DNA of 64,000 bases from Streptomyces bungoensis (GCF_001514215.1 NZ_KQ948852.1:377254-441253), one strand, 5' to 3'; positions 10,608 through 20,233 are shown, numbered from the stretch's first letter. Program-made: numbers and translations. Notes: a model not told the origin generated them from the sequence alone.

Positions 10608-11480
10608 TCACCTGGTCTCGGGCGCCCCGTTCGGTTCCGGCACGCGAGCGGACTCCGTCAGTCCGAGGGCCGCTACGGGCGCAGGGGACGACTGCGCCGA
10701 GGTGGCGGCCGCCGTCGCTTCGCGGGCGAGGAAGGAGCCGAGTTCGCCGATGGTGCTCATCAGCGGTGCCGGGAAGACGACGGTGGTGTTCTTGTCCACG
10801 CCGATCTCGACCAGGCTCTGCAGGTTGCGCAGTTGCAGGGCGAGCGGGTGGGCCATCATCGTGTCGGAAGCGTCGCCCAGGGCGGCGGCGGCCAGGGACT
10901 CGCCCTCGGCGTTGATGATCTTGGATCGCTTCTCCCGCTCGGCCTCGGCCTGCCGGGCCATCGCGCGCTTCATGGTCTCGGGCAGCTGGATGTCCTTCAG
11001 CTCGACCAGGGTGACCTCGACACCCCATTCGGTGGTGGTGCCGTCGAGGATCTGGCGGATGTCCAGGTTGATGCGGTCGGTCTCGGACAGGGTCTCGTCC
11101 AGGGTGTGCTGGCCGACGACCTTGCGCAGGGTGGTCTGGGCGATCTGGTCGATCGCGGAGTTCACGTTCTCGATCGCGATGACCGACTTGACCGCGTCGA
11201 CCACGCGGAAGTAGGCCACGGCGGAGACGTCGACGCTGACGTTGTCCTGGGTGATGATGCCCTGGGACTGGATCGGCATGGTGACGATACGCAGCGAGAT
11301 GCGGTGCAGGACGTCGACGAACGGGATGATGAACCGCAGCCCGGGTCCGCGTGTCCCCACCAGACGGCCGAACCGGAACAGGACACCGTTCTCGAACTGC
11401 CGGACGATCCTGATCGCCATCGCCAGCCCGATCAGGACCAGAACGGCCAGCACCACCAGGACCACGATCAAGGCGGCCAT
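10608..11480 (-). CDS. SPFH/band 7 membrane protein (slipin type)
   Basis: A 290-residue stomatin-like scaffold protein. Residues 3-25 form one membrane helix (ALIVVLVVLAVLVLIGLA), followed by the band 7 domain: VRQFENGVLFRFGRL, GPGLRFIIPFVD, the paired strand region IITQDNVSVDVSAVAYFRV, and the coiled region ETMKRAMARQAEAEREKRSK near 195. The Ala/Ser/Pro tail is probably disordered. The start at 11480 gives the usual slipin N terminus with GAGGGAG upstream. A longer frame to 11729 is rejected. Such proteins organise membrane microdomains; no NfeD partner gene is adjacent. Confidence 0.9.
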   Translation of the reverse strand: MAALIVVLVVLAVLVLIGLAMAIRIVRQFENGVLFRFGRLVGTRGPGLRFIIPFVDVLHRISLRIVTMPIQSQGIITQDNVSVDVSAVAYFRVVDAVKSVIAIENVNSAIDQIAQTTLRKVVGQHTLDETLSETDRINLDIRQILDGTTTEWGVEVTLVELKDIQLPETMKRAMARQAEAEREKRSKIINAEGESLAAAALGDASDTMMAHPLALQLRNLQSLVEIGVDKNTTVVFPAPLMSTIGELGSFLAREATAAATSAQSSPAPVAALGLTESARVPEPNGAPETR

Positions 11481-11810
11481 GTTTCGCTCCCTCGGAGGAT
11501 GGACCCGGGGCGACGGGGCACCTGGTCCGGGAAGGCGTCGCCGCAGCGGGAGACCGGGTGGCGCGAGACCGTTTCTCGGCCTCACCTCGAGTCTGCTCCG
11601 CCCGCCCTGCGGGACAGCAGGGCCGGTCGGCCCTGCTGTCCCCGTGACCGGCACTTGTATGCGTCCGCCTGCTCCCGTGCCCCGGAAGTCGAGGCTGATT
11701 GTGCCGACCCGGGGGCGCCGAAAGGTCAAGGTGGCGGACCGCTCGCCGACGAGTTGGACGGGGCCGAGGGGTCGGGGGCCGGTTCCGGCGAGGGCGCGGA
11801 GGCGGGCGTC
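11481..11810. other. Intergenic region upstream of the SPFH gene
   Basis: About 330 bases between the SPFH start and the first recognisable residues of the decayed hydrolase. It must hold the SPFH promoter, and may hold degraded 5' sequence of the hydrolase. No other element recognised. Confidence 0.35.
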
Positions 11811-12141
11811 GCGGCTGCGGACCTGGTCCTGGGCTTCGAGTTGGAGGTCGCCGTCGTCGTCGGCCGCGAGGGCGGCGACCTCACGCCCGGGCGGGCACGC
11901 GAAGGTCGCCTACGCCTCCCGCGGCACCCGGGTCGTGCCCGGTGACGTCCTGGGCTCCGGAACCTGCGGCAACGGCGGCTGCCCGGACGAACTGCGGGGC
12001 GTACGCGGCGAGCGGACGCCGCTCCCACTGGGGCCCGGCGGCATCGTCACGCTCACCGTCGAGGGCGTCGGCACCGTAGTCCCCGGTCCCGAGCCCGTGC
12101 CCCGGCCCGCCGGCCGGCGCAGGTCCCGGGCTCGGCCGTGA
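11811..12141 (+). pseudogene. Fumarylacetoacetate hydrolase-family remnant (internal deletion and frameshift)
   Basis: Two pieces of one FAH-family protein lie in different frames. Codons from 11811 read LVLGFELEVAVVVGREGGDLTP, the conserved strand before the metal site. From about 11902, one frame over, the sequence reads VAYASRGTRVVPGDVLGSGT and ends near ILTVEG-like VTLTVEGVGTV with TGA at 12139. In intact homologues about 100 residues, including the FNDWSARDLQ-type segment and catalytic residues, lie between these pieces. They are absent here, and the frame changes at the junction near 11900. The start is also unrecognisable, so this is a dead gene. Breakpoint by eye, uncertain by some tens of bases. 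Confidence 0.72.
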
Positions 12142-12165
12142 GGCCGGAGCACGGGACCGGCCGGC

Positions 12166-12408
12166 TCAGCCGCCGCTCTTGCGCCTGAACGACCGCTGGC
12201 TCGCGGCCGGGCCGTGCGCCGCGCGGACCTTCGACGCATCGGGGTTGGCGGCGACGTCGGCGGCGTCCGCCTGGGCACCGCGCTTGCGCGCGAGGGCTTC
12301 GCGGAACTTGCGCTTGAGGTCGTAGTTGCCGTCGCCGTCCGGCACGACAGCGGACGTGTCGGCGGCAGCCGGCTCCGAACCTTCCGTGGATACGGGCTCT
12401 GCGGTCAT
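12166..12408 (-). CDS. DUF5302 family protein
   Basis: Small (80-residue) actinobacterial protein of unknown function. The conserved segment NYDLKRKFREALARKRG followed by the tail AAHGPAASQRSFRRKSGG is the DUF5302 signature; the first 30 residues are acidic and Ala/Ser rich, probably disordered. AGGAGG lies six bases before the ATG at 12408. The basic C terminus could bind nucleic acid or a ribonucleoprotein, but that is only a guess. It is downstream of the DEAD-box helicase gene on the same strand, 98 bases away. Confidence 0.85.
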   Translation of the reverse strand: MTAEPVSTEGSEPAAADTSAVVPDGDGNYDLKRKFREALARKRGAQADAADVAANPDASKVRAAHGPAASQRSFRRKSGG

Positions 12409-12505
12409 GGTGACCTCCTGGGTTCGGGGGTGGGTGAGCAGGCACAGCTTGTCATGCCGGGGCGCAGGGTGGTGCGCCGGAAGTCCGCTGCCGGGGCGAC
12501 CGCTC

Positions 12506-13918
12506 TCAGCCGTTGCGGCGTACGAGGGCCGCCTTGCGGGCCTCGGCGAGCTTGCGGGCCTCGCCGCCCTTTCGGGACCTGCCGCCGCCGCGGGAGGGGT
12601 CCTTGCTGGTACCGAGGCCGCGGAAGGGAGCGTTGGTGTTCTTGGGCCGGGGGACGGCGGGTCCGCCGTCCAGCGGGGTGCCCGAGGGAGCCTTGGCACC
12701 GGTGATCCGGCTCAGCTCGGCCTCGCCCGAGCGCACCTTGGTGACGGTCGGCTCGATGCCGGCCTCGGCCATCATGCGGCTCGTCTCACGGCGCTGGCCC
12801 GACAGCACGAGCGTGACCACGCTGCCGGACTCGCCGGCGCGGGCGGTGCGGCCCGCCCGGTGCACGTAGTCCTTGGGGTCGGTGGGCGGGTCGACGTTGA
12901 CGACGAGATCGAGGTCGTCGACGTGCAGGCCACGGGCCGCGACGTTGGTCGCCACCAGAACGGTGACCTGGCCGTTCTTGAACTGCGCCAGGGTCCGTGT
13001 GCGCTGCGGCTGGGACTTGCCGCTGTGCAGGGCTCCGGCGTGCACCCCGCTGGCCCGCAGATGCCGGGTGAGCTGGTCGACGGCGTGCTTGGTGTCGAGG
13101 AACAGCAGCACGCGGCCGTCGCGGGCGGCGATCTCGGTGGTGACGGCGTAGCGGTCCGGGCCGTGGACCACCAGGACGTGGTGCTCCATCGTCGTGACCG
13201 TGCCCGCGGACGGGTCTACCGAGTGGACGACGGGATCGTGGAGGTAGCGGTGGACCAGCTGATCGACGTCGTGGTCGAGCGTGGCCGAGAACAGCATCCG
13301 CTGGCCGTCGGGGTGCACCTGGTCGAGGGCTTCACCGACCTGCGGCAGGAATCCCAGGTCGCACATCTGGTCGGCCTCGTCGAGCACGGTGATCCGTACC
13401 CGTCCCAGGCGGCAGGCGTTGCGCTCGATCAGGTCGTGCAGGCGTCCGGGGGTGGCGACGACCACCTCGGCTCCCTGGCGCAGCTCGGCGATCTGACGGC
13501 CGATCGACATGCCGCCGACGACCGTGGCCATGCGCAGCCGCAGTGCCTCCGCGTACGGCGCCAGCGCCTGGGTGACCTGCTGGGCCAGCTCCCGGGTGGG
13601 CACGAGGACCAGCGCGAGGGGCTGCTTCGGTTCGGCACGCCGCCCGGCCGTACGCGTCAGCAGCGGCAGGCCGAAGGCGAGCGTCTTGCCCGAGCCGGTG
13701 CGCCCGCGCCCCAGGACGTCGCGCCCCTCCAGGGCATCGGGCAGCGTGGCGGCCTGGATCGGAAAGGGTTCGCGCACCCCGAGTTCGCTCAGGGTCCGCA
13801 GCACCTCCGCCGGCAGTCGCAGACCGGCGAAGGAGACGGCCGGGGGCAGCGCCGGGGTCGTGGCCTCGGGCCGGCCGGGACCGCCGTGAGCGGTGCCGGA
13901 GTCTTCGGGGTGCTTCAT
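12506..13918 (-). CDS. DEAD-box RNA helicase
   Basis: ATP-dependent RNA helicase of 470 residues, cytosolic. Order of motifs: Q motif (SFAGLRLPAEVLRTL... PFPIQAATLP), motif I GRGRTGSGKT near 80, Ia PTRELAQQ, GG, TPGR, motif II VLDEADQM near 185, SAT (FSATLDHD), then domain 2 with LVATNVAARGLHVDDL and HRAGRTARAGESG. The tail from about 420 is basic (SRKGGEARKLAEARKAALVRR), as in RNA-chaperoning DEAD proteins. Start 13918 has GGAAGG upstream; the longer frame is rejected. Likely acts in RNA unfolding under stress or cold. Confidence 0.92.
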   Translation of the reverse strand: MKHPEDSGTAHGGPGRPEATTPALPPAVSFAGLRLPAEVLRTLSELGVREPFPIQAATLPDALEGRDVLGRGRTGSGKTLAFGLPLLTRTAGRRAEPKQPLALVLVPTRELAQQVTQALAPYAEALRLRMATVVGGMSIGRQIAELRQGAEVVVATPGRLHDLIERNACRLGRVRITVLDEADQMCDLGFLPQVGEALDQVHPDGQRMLFSATLDHDVDQLVHRYLHDPVVHSVDPSAGTVTTMEHHVLVVHGPDRYAVTTEIAARDGRVLLFLDTKHAVDQLTRHLRASGVHAGALHSGKSQPQRTRTLAQFKNGQVTVLVATNVAARGLHVDDLDLVVNVDPPTDPKDYVHRAGRTARAGESGSVVTLVLSGQRRETSRMMAEAGIEPTVTKVRSGEAELSRITGAKAPSGTPLDGGPAVPRPKNTNAPFRGLGTSKDPSRGGGRSRKGGEARKLAEARKAALVRRNG

Positions 13919-14052
13919 GAACCGCCTTCCGCAGGGGAACGTACCGAGGAAGGCCCGGCAGGTTGGAACAGCCCACACGAACGGAACCGAACAGGCAGAA
14001 TCGCCCACCGCGACGACCACGCAAACGCGTCAGGCTAACACAAGCGCGGCTC

Positions 14053-15042
14053 TCACCTCGGCTCGGGGACGGGTGTGTCGTGATCCAGCAGGCCTTCCGC
14101 GCGCAGGTCGTCCCAGAGGGCGTCCGGAACGGCGCACCGTAGCAGCTCCACGGCGTCGCGCACCTCTTCGGCGGAGCGGGCACCGGTCAGCACCCCGGCC
14201 ACGGCCGGATGGCCGAAGGGAAAGCGCAGGGCGGCGGCGCGCAGGGGCACGCCATGGCGTTCGGTGACCGCCTTCAGCCGCAGCGCCCGGTCGAGTACGG
14301 CCCCAGGCACCGGCGCGTAGTCGTACGCGGCGCCCGGTTTCGGGTCGGCCAGCAGGCCCGAGTTGAAGACGCCGCCGACGAGGACACCGCGGCCGCGGGC
14401 GGCGGCCACGGGCAGCAGGTCCGCCAGGCCCTCCTGTTCGAGGAGGGTGTAGCGGCCCGCCAGCAGGACGACGTCGATGTCGGTCTCGCGTACGAAGCGG
14501 GCGGGCACGGCGCACTGGTTCATGCCGATGCCGATCGCGCCGACGACGCCTTCGGCGCGCAGTCGTTCCAGGGCCGGGTAGGCCTCGCGAAGTGCCTGCT
14601 CGGCGTGGTCGTCGGGGTCGTGCAGCAGGACCACGTCCACCCGGTCCAGGCCGAGCCGGTCCAGGCTGGCCTCCAGTGAGCGCAGGACGCCGTCGGCACT
14701 GAAGTCCCGGACGCGGCGGTGGGTCGCCGGTACGGCGAAGCCGTTCGCCAGGTCGTCCCCGCCGTCGCCGTCGTCCGGCACCAGCAGGCGCCCGACCTTC
14801 GTGGAGACGGTGAGGGCGTCCCGGGGACGGCCTCGCAGGGCTGCGCCCAGGCGGCGTTCGGACAGACCGAGTCCGTAGTGGGGAGCGGTGTCGAAGGCCC
14901 GGATGCCGGCGTCCCAGGCGGCCTCCAGCGCCGCGGCGGCCGCCTCGTCGGTGACGGGGCGGTAGAGGTTGCCGATGCCGGCGGTGCCGAACGCCAGCTC
15001 GGTCACCCGGACGCCGGAGCCGCCCAGCGTCGTCGTCCTCAT
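14053..15042 (-). CDS. Aldo/keto reductase, L-fucose/D-threo-aldose dehydrogenase-like
   Basis: A 329-residue NAD(P)-dependent oxidoreductase with a TIM-barrel fold. Asp and Tyr of the active site are in IRAFDTAPHYGLGLSERRLG near 50, Lys in TVSTKVGRL, and His in VDVVLLHDPDD. The LGGSGVRVTELAFGTAGIGNLY opening with a long insert (about residues 88-105) is typical of D-threo-aldose 1-dehydrogenase/pyridoxal dehydrogenase relatives. Its ATG overlaps the stop of the preceding SDR gene (ATGA at 15039-15042), so the two are translationally coupled and probably act in one sugar or aldehyde pathway. Confidence 0.88.
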   Translation of the reverse strand: MRTTTLGGSGVRVTELAFGTAGIGNLYRPVTDEAAAAALEAAWDAGIRAFDTAPHYGLGLSERRLGAALRGRPRDALTVSTKVGRLLVPDDGDGGDDLANGFAVPATHRRVRDFSADGVLRSLEASLDRLGLDRVDVVLLHDPDDHAEQALREAYPALERLRAEGVVGAIGIGMNQCAVPARFVRETDIDVVLLAGRYTLLEQEGLADLLPVAAARGRGVLVGGVFNSGLLADPKPGAAYDYAPVPGAVLDRALRLKAVTERHGVPLRAAALRFPFGHPAVAGVLTGARSAEEVRDAVELLRCAVPDALWDDLRAEGLLDHDTPVPEPR

Positions 15043-15797
15043 GAGCCGGCCGCCGGACGCAGCCGGAGCCCCTGCATGCCGCCGTCGACGGCGAGGGCCG
15101 TGCCGGTGACGGACGAGGCGGCGGGGCTCGCCAGGTAGACGACGGCCGCCGCCACCTCTTCCGCGGTGACCAGGCGCCCCATGGGCTGGCGCGCGCCGAG
15201 GGCGGCGCGCTCGGCCTCGGGGTCGTCGGCGGCGTCGAGCAGCCGTGCGACCCAAGGGGTGTCGGCGGTACCGGGGTTGACGCAGTTGACGCGGATCCCC
15301 TCCCGGACGTGGTCCGCGGCCATGGCCAGGGTCAGCGCGAGGACCGCGCCCTTGCTGGCTGAGTACAGGGCGCGCTGCGGGAGTCCCACCGTGGCCGCGA
15401 CGGAGCAGGTGTTGACGATCGCCGCGTACGGCGAGCGCCGCAGGTACGGCAGGGCGGCCCGGCTGGTGCGCGCCATGCCGAGGACGTTCACGTCCAGGAC
15501 GCGGTGCCACTGCTCGTCGGGGTTGTCCTCGACCGTGCCCTGCGCGCCGATCCCGGCGTTGTTGACGACGATGTCCAGGCCGCCGAGCCGCTCGGCCGCC
15601 TCCGTGACGGCCCCGCGCACCGCGGCGTCGTCGGTGACGTCGGCCTTCAGGGCGATCAGCGGCCGGGGCACGCCGGAGGGGTCCAGGTCGAGCACGGCCA
15701 CCGAGGCCCCCTGGCCGGCGAGCATCCGGGCCGTGGCGAGCCCGATCCCGGAGGCGCCACCCGTGACGATCGCCCTGAGGCCTGCCAGACCGGCCAT
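15039..15797 (-). CDS. SDR-family oxidoreductase (sugar dehydrogenase-like)
   Basis: A 252-residue short-chain dehydrogenase with TGGASGIG at 12-19, NNAG at 79-82, Ser132, and YSASK with Tyr145/Lys149. The C terminus VTGTALAVDGGMQGLRL is typical of SDRs that oxidise sugars or polyols. AGGAGGAG precedes the ATG at 15797. First gene of a two-gene unit with the aldo/keto reductase (4-base overlap), and divergent from the secreted galactosidase gene. The pairing suggests oxidation of a monosaccharide such as L-fucose or D-arabinose, but the substrate is inferred. Confidence 0.9.
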   Translation of the reverse strand: MAGLAGLRAIVTGGASGIGLATARMLAGQGASVAVLDLDPSGVPRPLIALKADVTDDAAVRGAVTEAAERLGGLDIVVNNAGIGAQGTVEDNPDEQWHRVLDVNVLGMARTSRAALPYLRRSPYAAIVNTCSVAATVGLPQRALYSASKGAVLALTLAMAADHVREGIRVNCVNPGTADTPWVARLLDAADDPEAERAALGARQPMGRLVTAEEVAAAVVYLASPAASSVTGTALAVDGGMQGLRLRPAAGS

Positions 15798-15959
15798 GCG
15801 CTCTCCTCCTGCTCGGCGGGGCGGACGGCCCGGAACGGGCCGTCCGGCCAACGGTATTCGGTGAGGGTTCCGTGGCGCACGGTGGCGGGGAAGTCGATGT
15901 CCGGCTCGGCGCCAAGTTGTCTCCCGCCCCATTGTGTTGTGCCTTGCGCGGCTTTACTG

Positions 15960-15988
15960 TTCGGCTTTGCCTGAGTCTGTTTGATACT
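15960..15988 (+). promoter_or_regulatory. Candidate promoter of the GH35 gene
   Basis: TTCGGC (15960-15965), 17-base spacer, GATACT (15983-15988), about 28 bases before the chosen GTG start. The -10 is good and the -35 weak, which fits an activated or substrate-controlled promoter. Inferred from sequence only. Confidence 0.4.
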
Positions 15989-16015
15989 GGTCGCTCAGCC
16001 GATATGGAGGCCGCG

Positions 16016-19000
16016 GTGCGGAGTCGTCGGATCGGTTCAGGAGCAGCGAGACAAAGTCGCCGCCGGTGGTGGAGGGCGGCCCTCGCGACGGCCGCGACCT
16101 TCGCACTGGCCGCGGGCATGACCGCGCCCGCCGCGGCGCGGGGCGCCGGCGGGCGGACGGCCGCCGCCCAGTCCGACGGCAGGGCGCCGGCGCACACGGT
16201 GAGTCTCGACGGCTACTCGTTCCTCGTCGACGGCAAGCGCACCTACCTGTGGTCCGGCGAGTTCCACTACTTCCGGCTCCCGAGCCCGGACCTGTGGCGC
16301 GACATCTTCCAGAAGATGAAGGCCGCCGGGTTCAACTCCACCTCGCTGTACTTCGACTGGGGATACCACTCGCCGAAGCCGGGCGTGTACGACTTCAGCG
16401 GCGTGCGTGACGTCGACAGGCTGCTCGACATGGCCCAGGAGGCCGGGCTGTACGTGATCGCGCGCCCGGCGCCCTACATCAACGCGGAGGTCGACAGCGG
16501 CGGCCTGCCCGGCTGGCTGACCACCAAGGCCGGGCACAACCGCAGTGACGACCCGCAGTTCCTGAAGTACGCGGACGAGTGGCTGACCCGGATCGACCGG
16601 ATCCTCGCCCGGCACCAACTGACCAACGGCACCGGGTCGGTCATCGCCTACCAGGTCGAGAACGAGTACTACAACGGCTCCGCCGCCGGCCGCTCCTACA
16701 TGAAGCACCTGGAGGACAAGGCCCGCGCCGACGGCATCACGGTCCCGCTGACCGGCAACAACAACGGCACCTTCAACTCCGGTGCCGGCGCCCTGGACGT
16801 CGACGGACCGGACTCCTACCCCCAGGGCTTCGACTGCTCGAACCCCACGAAGTGGAACGGCGTCCCCGACATCGGCTACGACCACCCGGACGGCAAGCCG
16901 CTGTACTCGCCGGAGTTCCAGGGCGGCGCCTTCGACCCCTGGGGCGGGCCCGGCTACGACAAGTGCGCCCAGCTCATCGACGACCGGTTCGCCAACGTCT
17001 TCTACAAGCAGAACATAGCCGTCGGCGCCACCGCGCAGAGCTTCTACATGACCTACGGCGGCACCAATTGGGGCTGGCTGGGCATGCCGGAGAACTACAC
17101 GTCCTACGACTACGGGGCCGCGATCCGCGAGAACCGCCAACTCGATCCGAAGTACTACGAGGACAAGCTGATCGGGTACTTCACGCAAGCGGTCGCCCCG
17201 CTGACCAAGACGGAGGCGATCAGGACCACCCCGCCGGACGACTCCTCGGTCGTCGACACCGCACGGATGAACCCCGACACCAGGACGCAGTTCCACGTCC
17301 TGCGGCACGCGAACTCCACGTCCACCGCGGTCGACAGGACCCACATCTCGCTCGACTTCAACGCCCAGCCGTCCGCGGACACCACCTACACGTGGGACGA
17401 CCCCGACTCCGCGCTGCGGTACACCGGTTCGTGGTCGCACGTGGCCGACCAGAGCTACACCGGCGGTGACTACAAGCACACGGAGTCGTTCTCCCGCAAG
17501 GCCGGTGACTCGGTCACCGTCCCCTTCGACGGCACCGCGATCCGCTGGATCGGCTCGAGGACGAACAACCACGGCAACGCCGACGTCTACCTCGACGGCA
17601 CCAAGGCGGCCACGGTCGACGACTCCGGCGCCGAGAACCAGGCGGTGATCTTCCAGAAGACCGGGCTGGCGCCCGGGGCGCACACGCTGAAGATCGTCGT
17701 CGCCGGGAACCACGGCTCGGGGTCCACGGACGACTACGTGGCCGTCGACGCCATCGACGTGCCGACGGCCGCCACCGCGGCGCCGACCTACCCGGTCGTG
17801 CCGCAGCAGCCGGGCACCGCGATCACGCTCGACGGGCGCGACTCGCACGTCGTCGTGGCGAACTACCGCCTCGGAGAAGCGCAGTTGCAGTACTCGACGT
17901 CGGAGATCATGACGCACGCGGCCATCGGCGACCGGGACGTCGCCGTGCTCTACGGCGACGCGGACAGCGACGGCGAGACCGTCCTCCACTACTCCTCCAG
18001 GCCCACCGTCACCAGCAGCGGCGGCACGGTCACGACCACCTGGGACGCGGCCACCGGCGACCTGCGGCTGAACTACACGCACAAGGGCCTGATCCGCGTC
18101 GGCGTCAGCGGCGGCGGGGAGCGCCCGCTGCTGCTGCTCGTCGGTGACAAGGCCACGGCGGAGACGTTCTGGCGCCAGGACACGGCGACCGGCCCGGTGC
18201 TCGTGCGCGGCACCCACCTGCCGCGCACGGCGGCCGGCCTGGACGGCGGCCGCACCACGGCCCTCACCGGCGACAACGCCGACGACCCGAACATCGAGGT
18301 GTTCACCTCCGCGGACCACATCACCTGGAACGGCAGGACGGTGGACACCCGGGCCACCGGCACGGGGAGCCTCACCGGGAAGATCCCGGTGGCCGCCCCG
18401 GTGCACCTGCCGGCGCTGACGAACTGGAAGCACGCCGAGGAGTCCCCCGAAGCGGCCCCCGGTTTCGACGACTCCGGCTGGCAGGTGGCCGACAGGACGA
18501 CCACCAACAGCGTCTCCGGCGTCAACTCGCTGCCGGTTCTCTACGCGGACGACTACGGCTTCCACACCGGCAACACCTGGTACCGCGGCCGCTTCCGCGC
18601 CACCGGCAAGGAGAGGGGCGTCCACCTGGTCTCGGACTCCGGCGGCAAGGCGCAGGCGTTCTCCGCCTGGCTGAACGGCACCTTCCTGGGCAGCTCCACC
18701 ACGGGCAGCGCCGACTTCACCTTCCCCGACGGCTCGGTGAAGCAGGACGGCGACAACGTCCTGTCCGTGCTCACCGTGAACATGGGGCACGAGGAGGACT
18801 ACAACGCGACCAACGGCAACAAGACGGCGCGCGGCCTGACCAGCGCCTCCCTCGTCGGGGCTCCGCTGACCTCCGTCACCTGGCGGCTGCAGGGCGTACG
18901 GGGCGGCGAGGACCCGCAGGACCCGGTGCGCGGCCCGCTCTCGACCGGCGGCCTGTACGGCGAGCGGGCCGGCTGGTCCCTGCCGGGCTACCCGGACGGC

Positions 19001-20188
19001 GACTGGAACAAGGTGTCCCTGCCGGCGGACGACACGCGCCCGGGCATCTCCTGGTACCGCACCGACGTCGACCTGGACCTGCCGCACGGCCAGGACACCT
19101 CGCTCGGGCTGACGTTCACCGACGACCCGTCACGCAGGTACCGCGCGACGATCTTCGTGAACGGCTGGCAGGTCGGCAACTACGTCAACTACCTCGGTCC
19201 GCAGCACACCTTCCCGGTGCCCGACGGCATCCTGAACCCGCACGGCCGCAACAGCGTCGCCCTCGCCGTGTGGAACCTGGACGGCAGCACCGGCGGACTC
19301 GGCAGGGTGTCGCTCACCGACTACGGCAGCTACGCCTCGTCCCTGCGGGTCGCGCAGAACGACAGCCCCCGCTACGACCACCGGAAGTACGCGATGCCGC
19401 GGCGCCCGGGAGCGGACGTCACCCTGGACGTGCCGGACACCGCCCGGTCGGGACAGGCCTTCACGGCCGAGGCGACGGTGCGGCTGCCGGAGGACGGACC
19501 GTCCGCCTCCCGGCTGACGGCCTCGCTCTCCGCGCCCGACGGCTGGAGCGTGAGCGCCCCGAGCCCCACGTCGGTCGAGCGCCTGCGACCCGGCGGATCG
19601 GCCCGCTTCACCTGGAAGGTCGAGCCGCCGGCCGGGACGCTGCCGTCCGCCTCGGCGCTCACCGCCACCGTGCGCTACGTGCAGAAAGGACGGCAGGCCG
19701 CCGGCAGCGACGAGCGCATCGTAGGAGGCGTCCCGCCGGCTCCGCCGGCCGGGAAGAGCGCCGTGAGCGACCTGCGGTTCCTGTCGTCCACCAACGGGTG
19801 GGGCCCGGTGGAGCGGGACAGCAGCGTCGGCGAACAGGCGGCCGGGGACGGCCGTCCGATCAGTGTCGCCGGTGTCCGCTACGCCAAGGGCCTGGGCACC
19901 AACTCGGTCAGCGACGTGGAGCTCTACCTCGCCGGGCAGTGCTCCCGGTTGACGGCGGACGTCGGTGTCGACGACGAGACGGGCGGTGCGGGAACGGTGA
20001 CGTTCTCCGTGATCGCCGACGGCAAGGCCCTGGTGACCACGCCGGCGGTCCGCGGCAAGCAGGCCGCGGTGCCGATCGACGTCGACGTCAGCGGCGCCCA
20101 GGTGGTCGACCTCAGGGTCGGTGACGCGGGCGACGGCAACGGCAACGACCACGGGGACTGGGCGATGCCGACGCTCACCTGCGGCTAG
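16016..20188 (+). CDS. Secreted GH35 beta-galactosidase with NEW3 and NPCBM domains
   Basis: Exported glycoside hydrolase of 1390 residues that removes beta-galactosyl residues from plant polysaccharides. The N terminus is basic and then hydrophobic (WWRAALATAATFALAAGM), a Sec signal ending near APAAARG. The GH35 domain holds QVENEYYN with acid/base Glu217 and YSPEFQGG with nucleophile Glu300. Beta-sandwich domains follow, then a NEW3 domain (about 1130-1235) and a C-terminal NPCBM domain (about 1245-1390, with LRFLSSTNGWGPVERDSSVG and KGLGTNSVSDVELYL). Start: GTG at 16016 has GGAGG five bases upstream; the ATG at 16004 has none. Divergent from the SDR/AKR pair, which may use the released sugar. 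Confidence 0.9.
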   Translation: MRSRRIGSGAARQSRRRWWRAALATAATFALAAGMTAPAAARGAGGRTAAAQSDGRAPAHTVSLDGYSFLVDGKRTYLWSGEFHYFRLPSPDLWRDIFQKMKAAGFNSTSLYFDWGYHSPKPGVYDFSGVRDVDRLLDMAQEAGLYVIARPAPYINAEVDSGGLPGWLTTKAGHNRSDDPQFLKYADEWLTRIDRILARHQLTNGTGSVIAYQVENEYYNGSAAGRSYMKHLEDKARADGITVPLTGNNNGTFNSGAGALDVDGPDSYPQGFDCSNPTKWNGVPDIGYDHPDGKPLYSPEFQGGAFDPWGGPGYDKCAQLIDDRFANVFYKQNIAVGATAQSFYMTYGGTNWGWLGMPENYTSYDYGAAIRENRQLDPKYYEDKLIGYFTQAVAPLTKTEAIRTTPPDDSSVVDTARMNPDTRTQFHVLRHANSTSTAVDRTHISLDFNAQPSADTTYTWDDPDSALRYTGSWSHVADQSYTGGDYKHTESFSRKAGDSVTVPFDGTAIRWIGSRTNNHGNADVYLDGTKAATVDDSGAENQAVIFQKTGLAPGAHTLKIVVAGNHGSGSTDDYVAVDAIDVPTAATAAPTYPVVPQQPGTAITLDGRDSHVVVANYRLGEAQLQYSTSEIMTHAAIGDRDVAVLYGDADSDGETVLHYSSRPTVTSSGGTVTTTWDAATGDLRLNYTHKGLIRVGVSGGGERPLLLLVGDKATAETFWRQDTATGPVLVRGTHLPRTAAGLDGGRTTALTGDNADDPNIEVFTSADHITWNGRTVDTRATGTGSLTGKIPVAAPVHLPALTNWKHAEESPEAAPGFDDSGWQVADRTTTNSVSGVNSLPVLYADDYGFHTGNTWYRGRFRATGKERGVHLVSDSGGKAQAFSAWLNGTFLGSSTTGSADFTFPDGSVKQDGDNVLSVLTVNMGHEEDYNATNGNKTARGLTSASLVGAPLTSVTWRLQGVRGGEDPQDPVRGPLSTGGLYGERAGWSLPGYPDGDWNKVSLPADDTRPGISWYRTDVDLDLPHGQDTSLGLTFTDDPSRRYRATIFVNGWQVGNYVNYLGPQHTFPVPDGILNPHGRNSVALAVWNLDGSTGGLGRVSLTDYGSYASSLRVAQNDSPRYDHRKYAMPRRPGADVTLDVPDTARSGQAFTAEATVRLPEDGPSASRLTASLSAPDGWSVSAPSPTSVERLRPGGSARFTWKVEPPAGTLPSASALTATVRYVQKGRQAAGSDERIVGGVPPAPPAGKSAVSDLRFLSSTNGWGPVERDSSVGEQAAGDGRPISVAGVRYAKGLGTNSVSDVELYLAGQCSRLTADVGVDDETGGAGTVTFSVIADGKALVTTPAVRGKQAAVPIDVDVSGAQVVDLRVGDAGDGNGNDHGDWAMPTLTCG

Positions 20189-20233
20189 GGCCTCTCGTTG
20201 GATCATGCCGGGCTGATCCGAACGAAAGACCCC
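20188..20233. terminator. Bidirectional hairpin terminator
   Basis: Imperfect long stem with GGATCA (20200-20205) opposite TGATCC (20214-20219), extended by TCGTT/AACGA and GGG/CCC pairs, starting at the GH35 stop. It separates the convergent GH35 and LysR genes. Confidence 0.7.

Noticed and set aside
14053..16197. Single 714-codon minus frame running through the AKR and SDR region
   Set aside because: Only the first part (to 15042) is protein-like; upstream it is the antisense or shifted frame of the SDR gene, which has its own start and RBS in another frame.
16037..19087. Minus-strand open frame of about 1016 residues opposite the GH35 gene
   Set aside because: Composition is Val/Gly/Arg repeats from the antisense of a GC-rich gene; no ribosome site or domain, and the plus strand is clearly coding.
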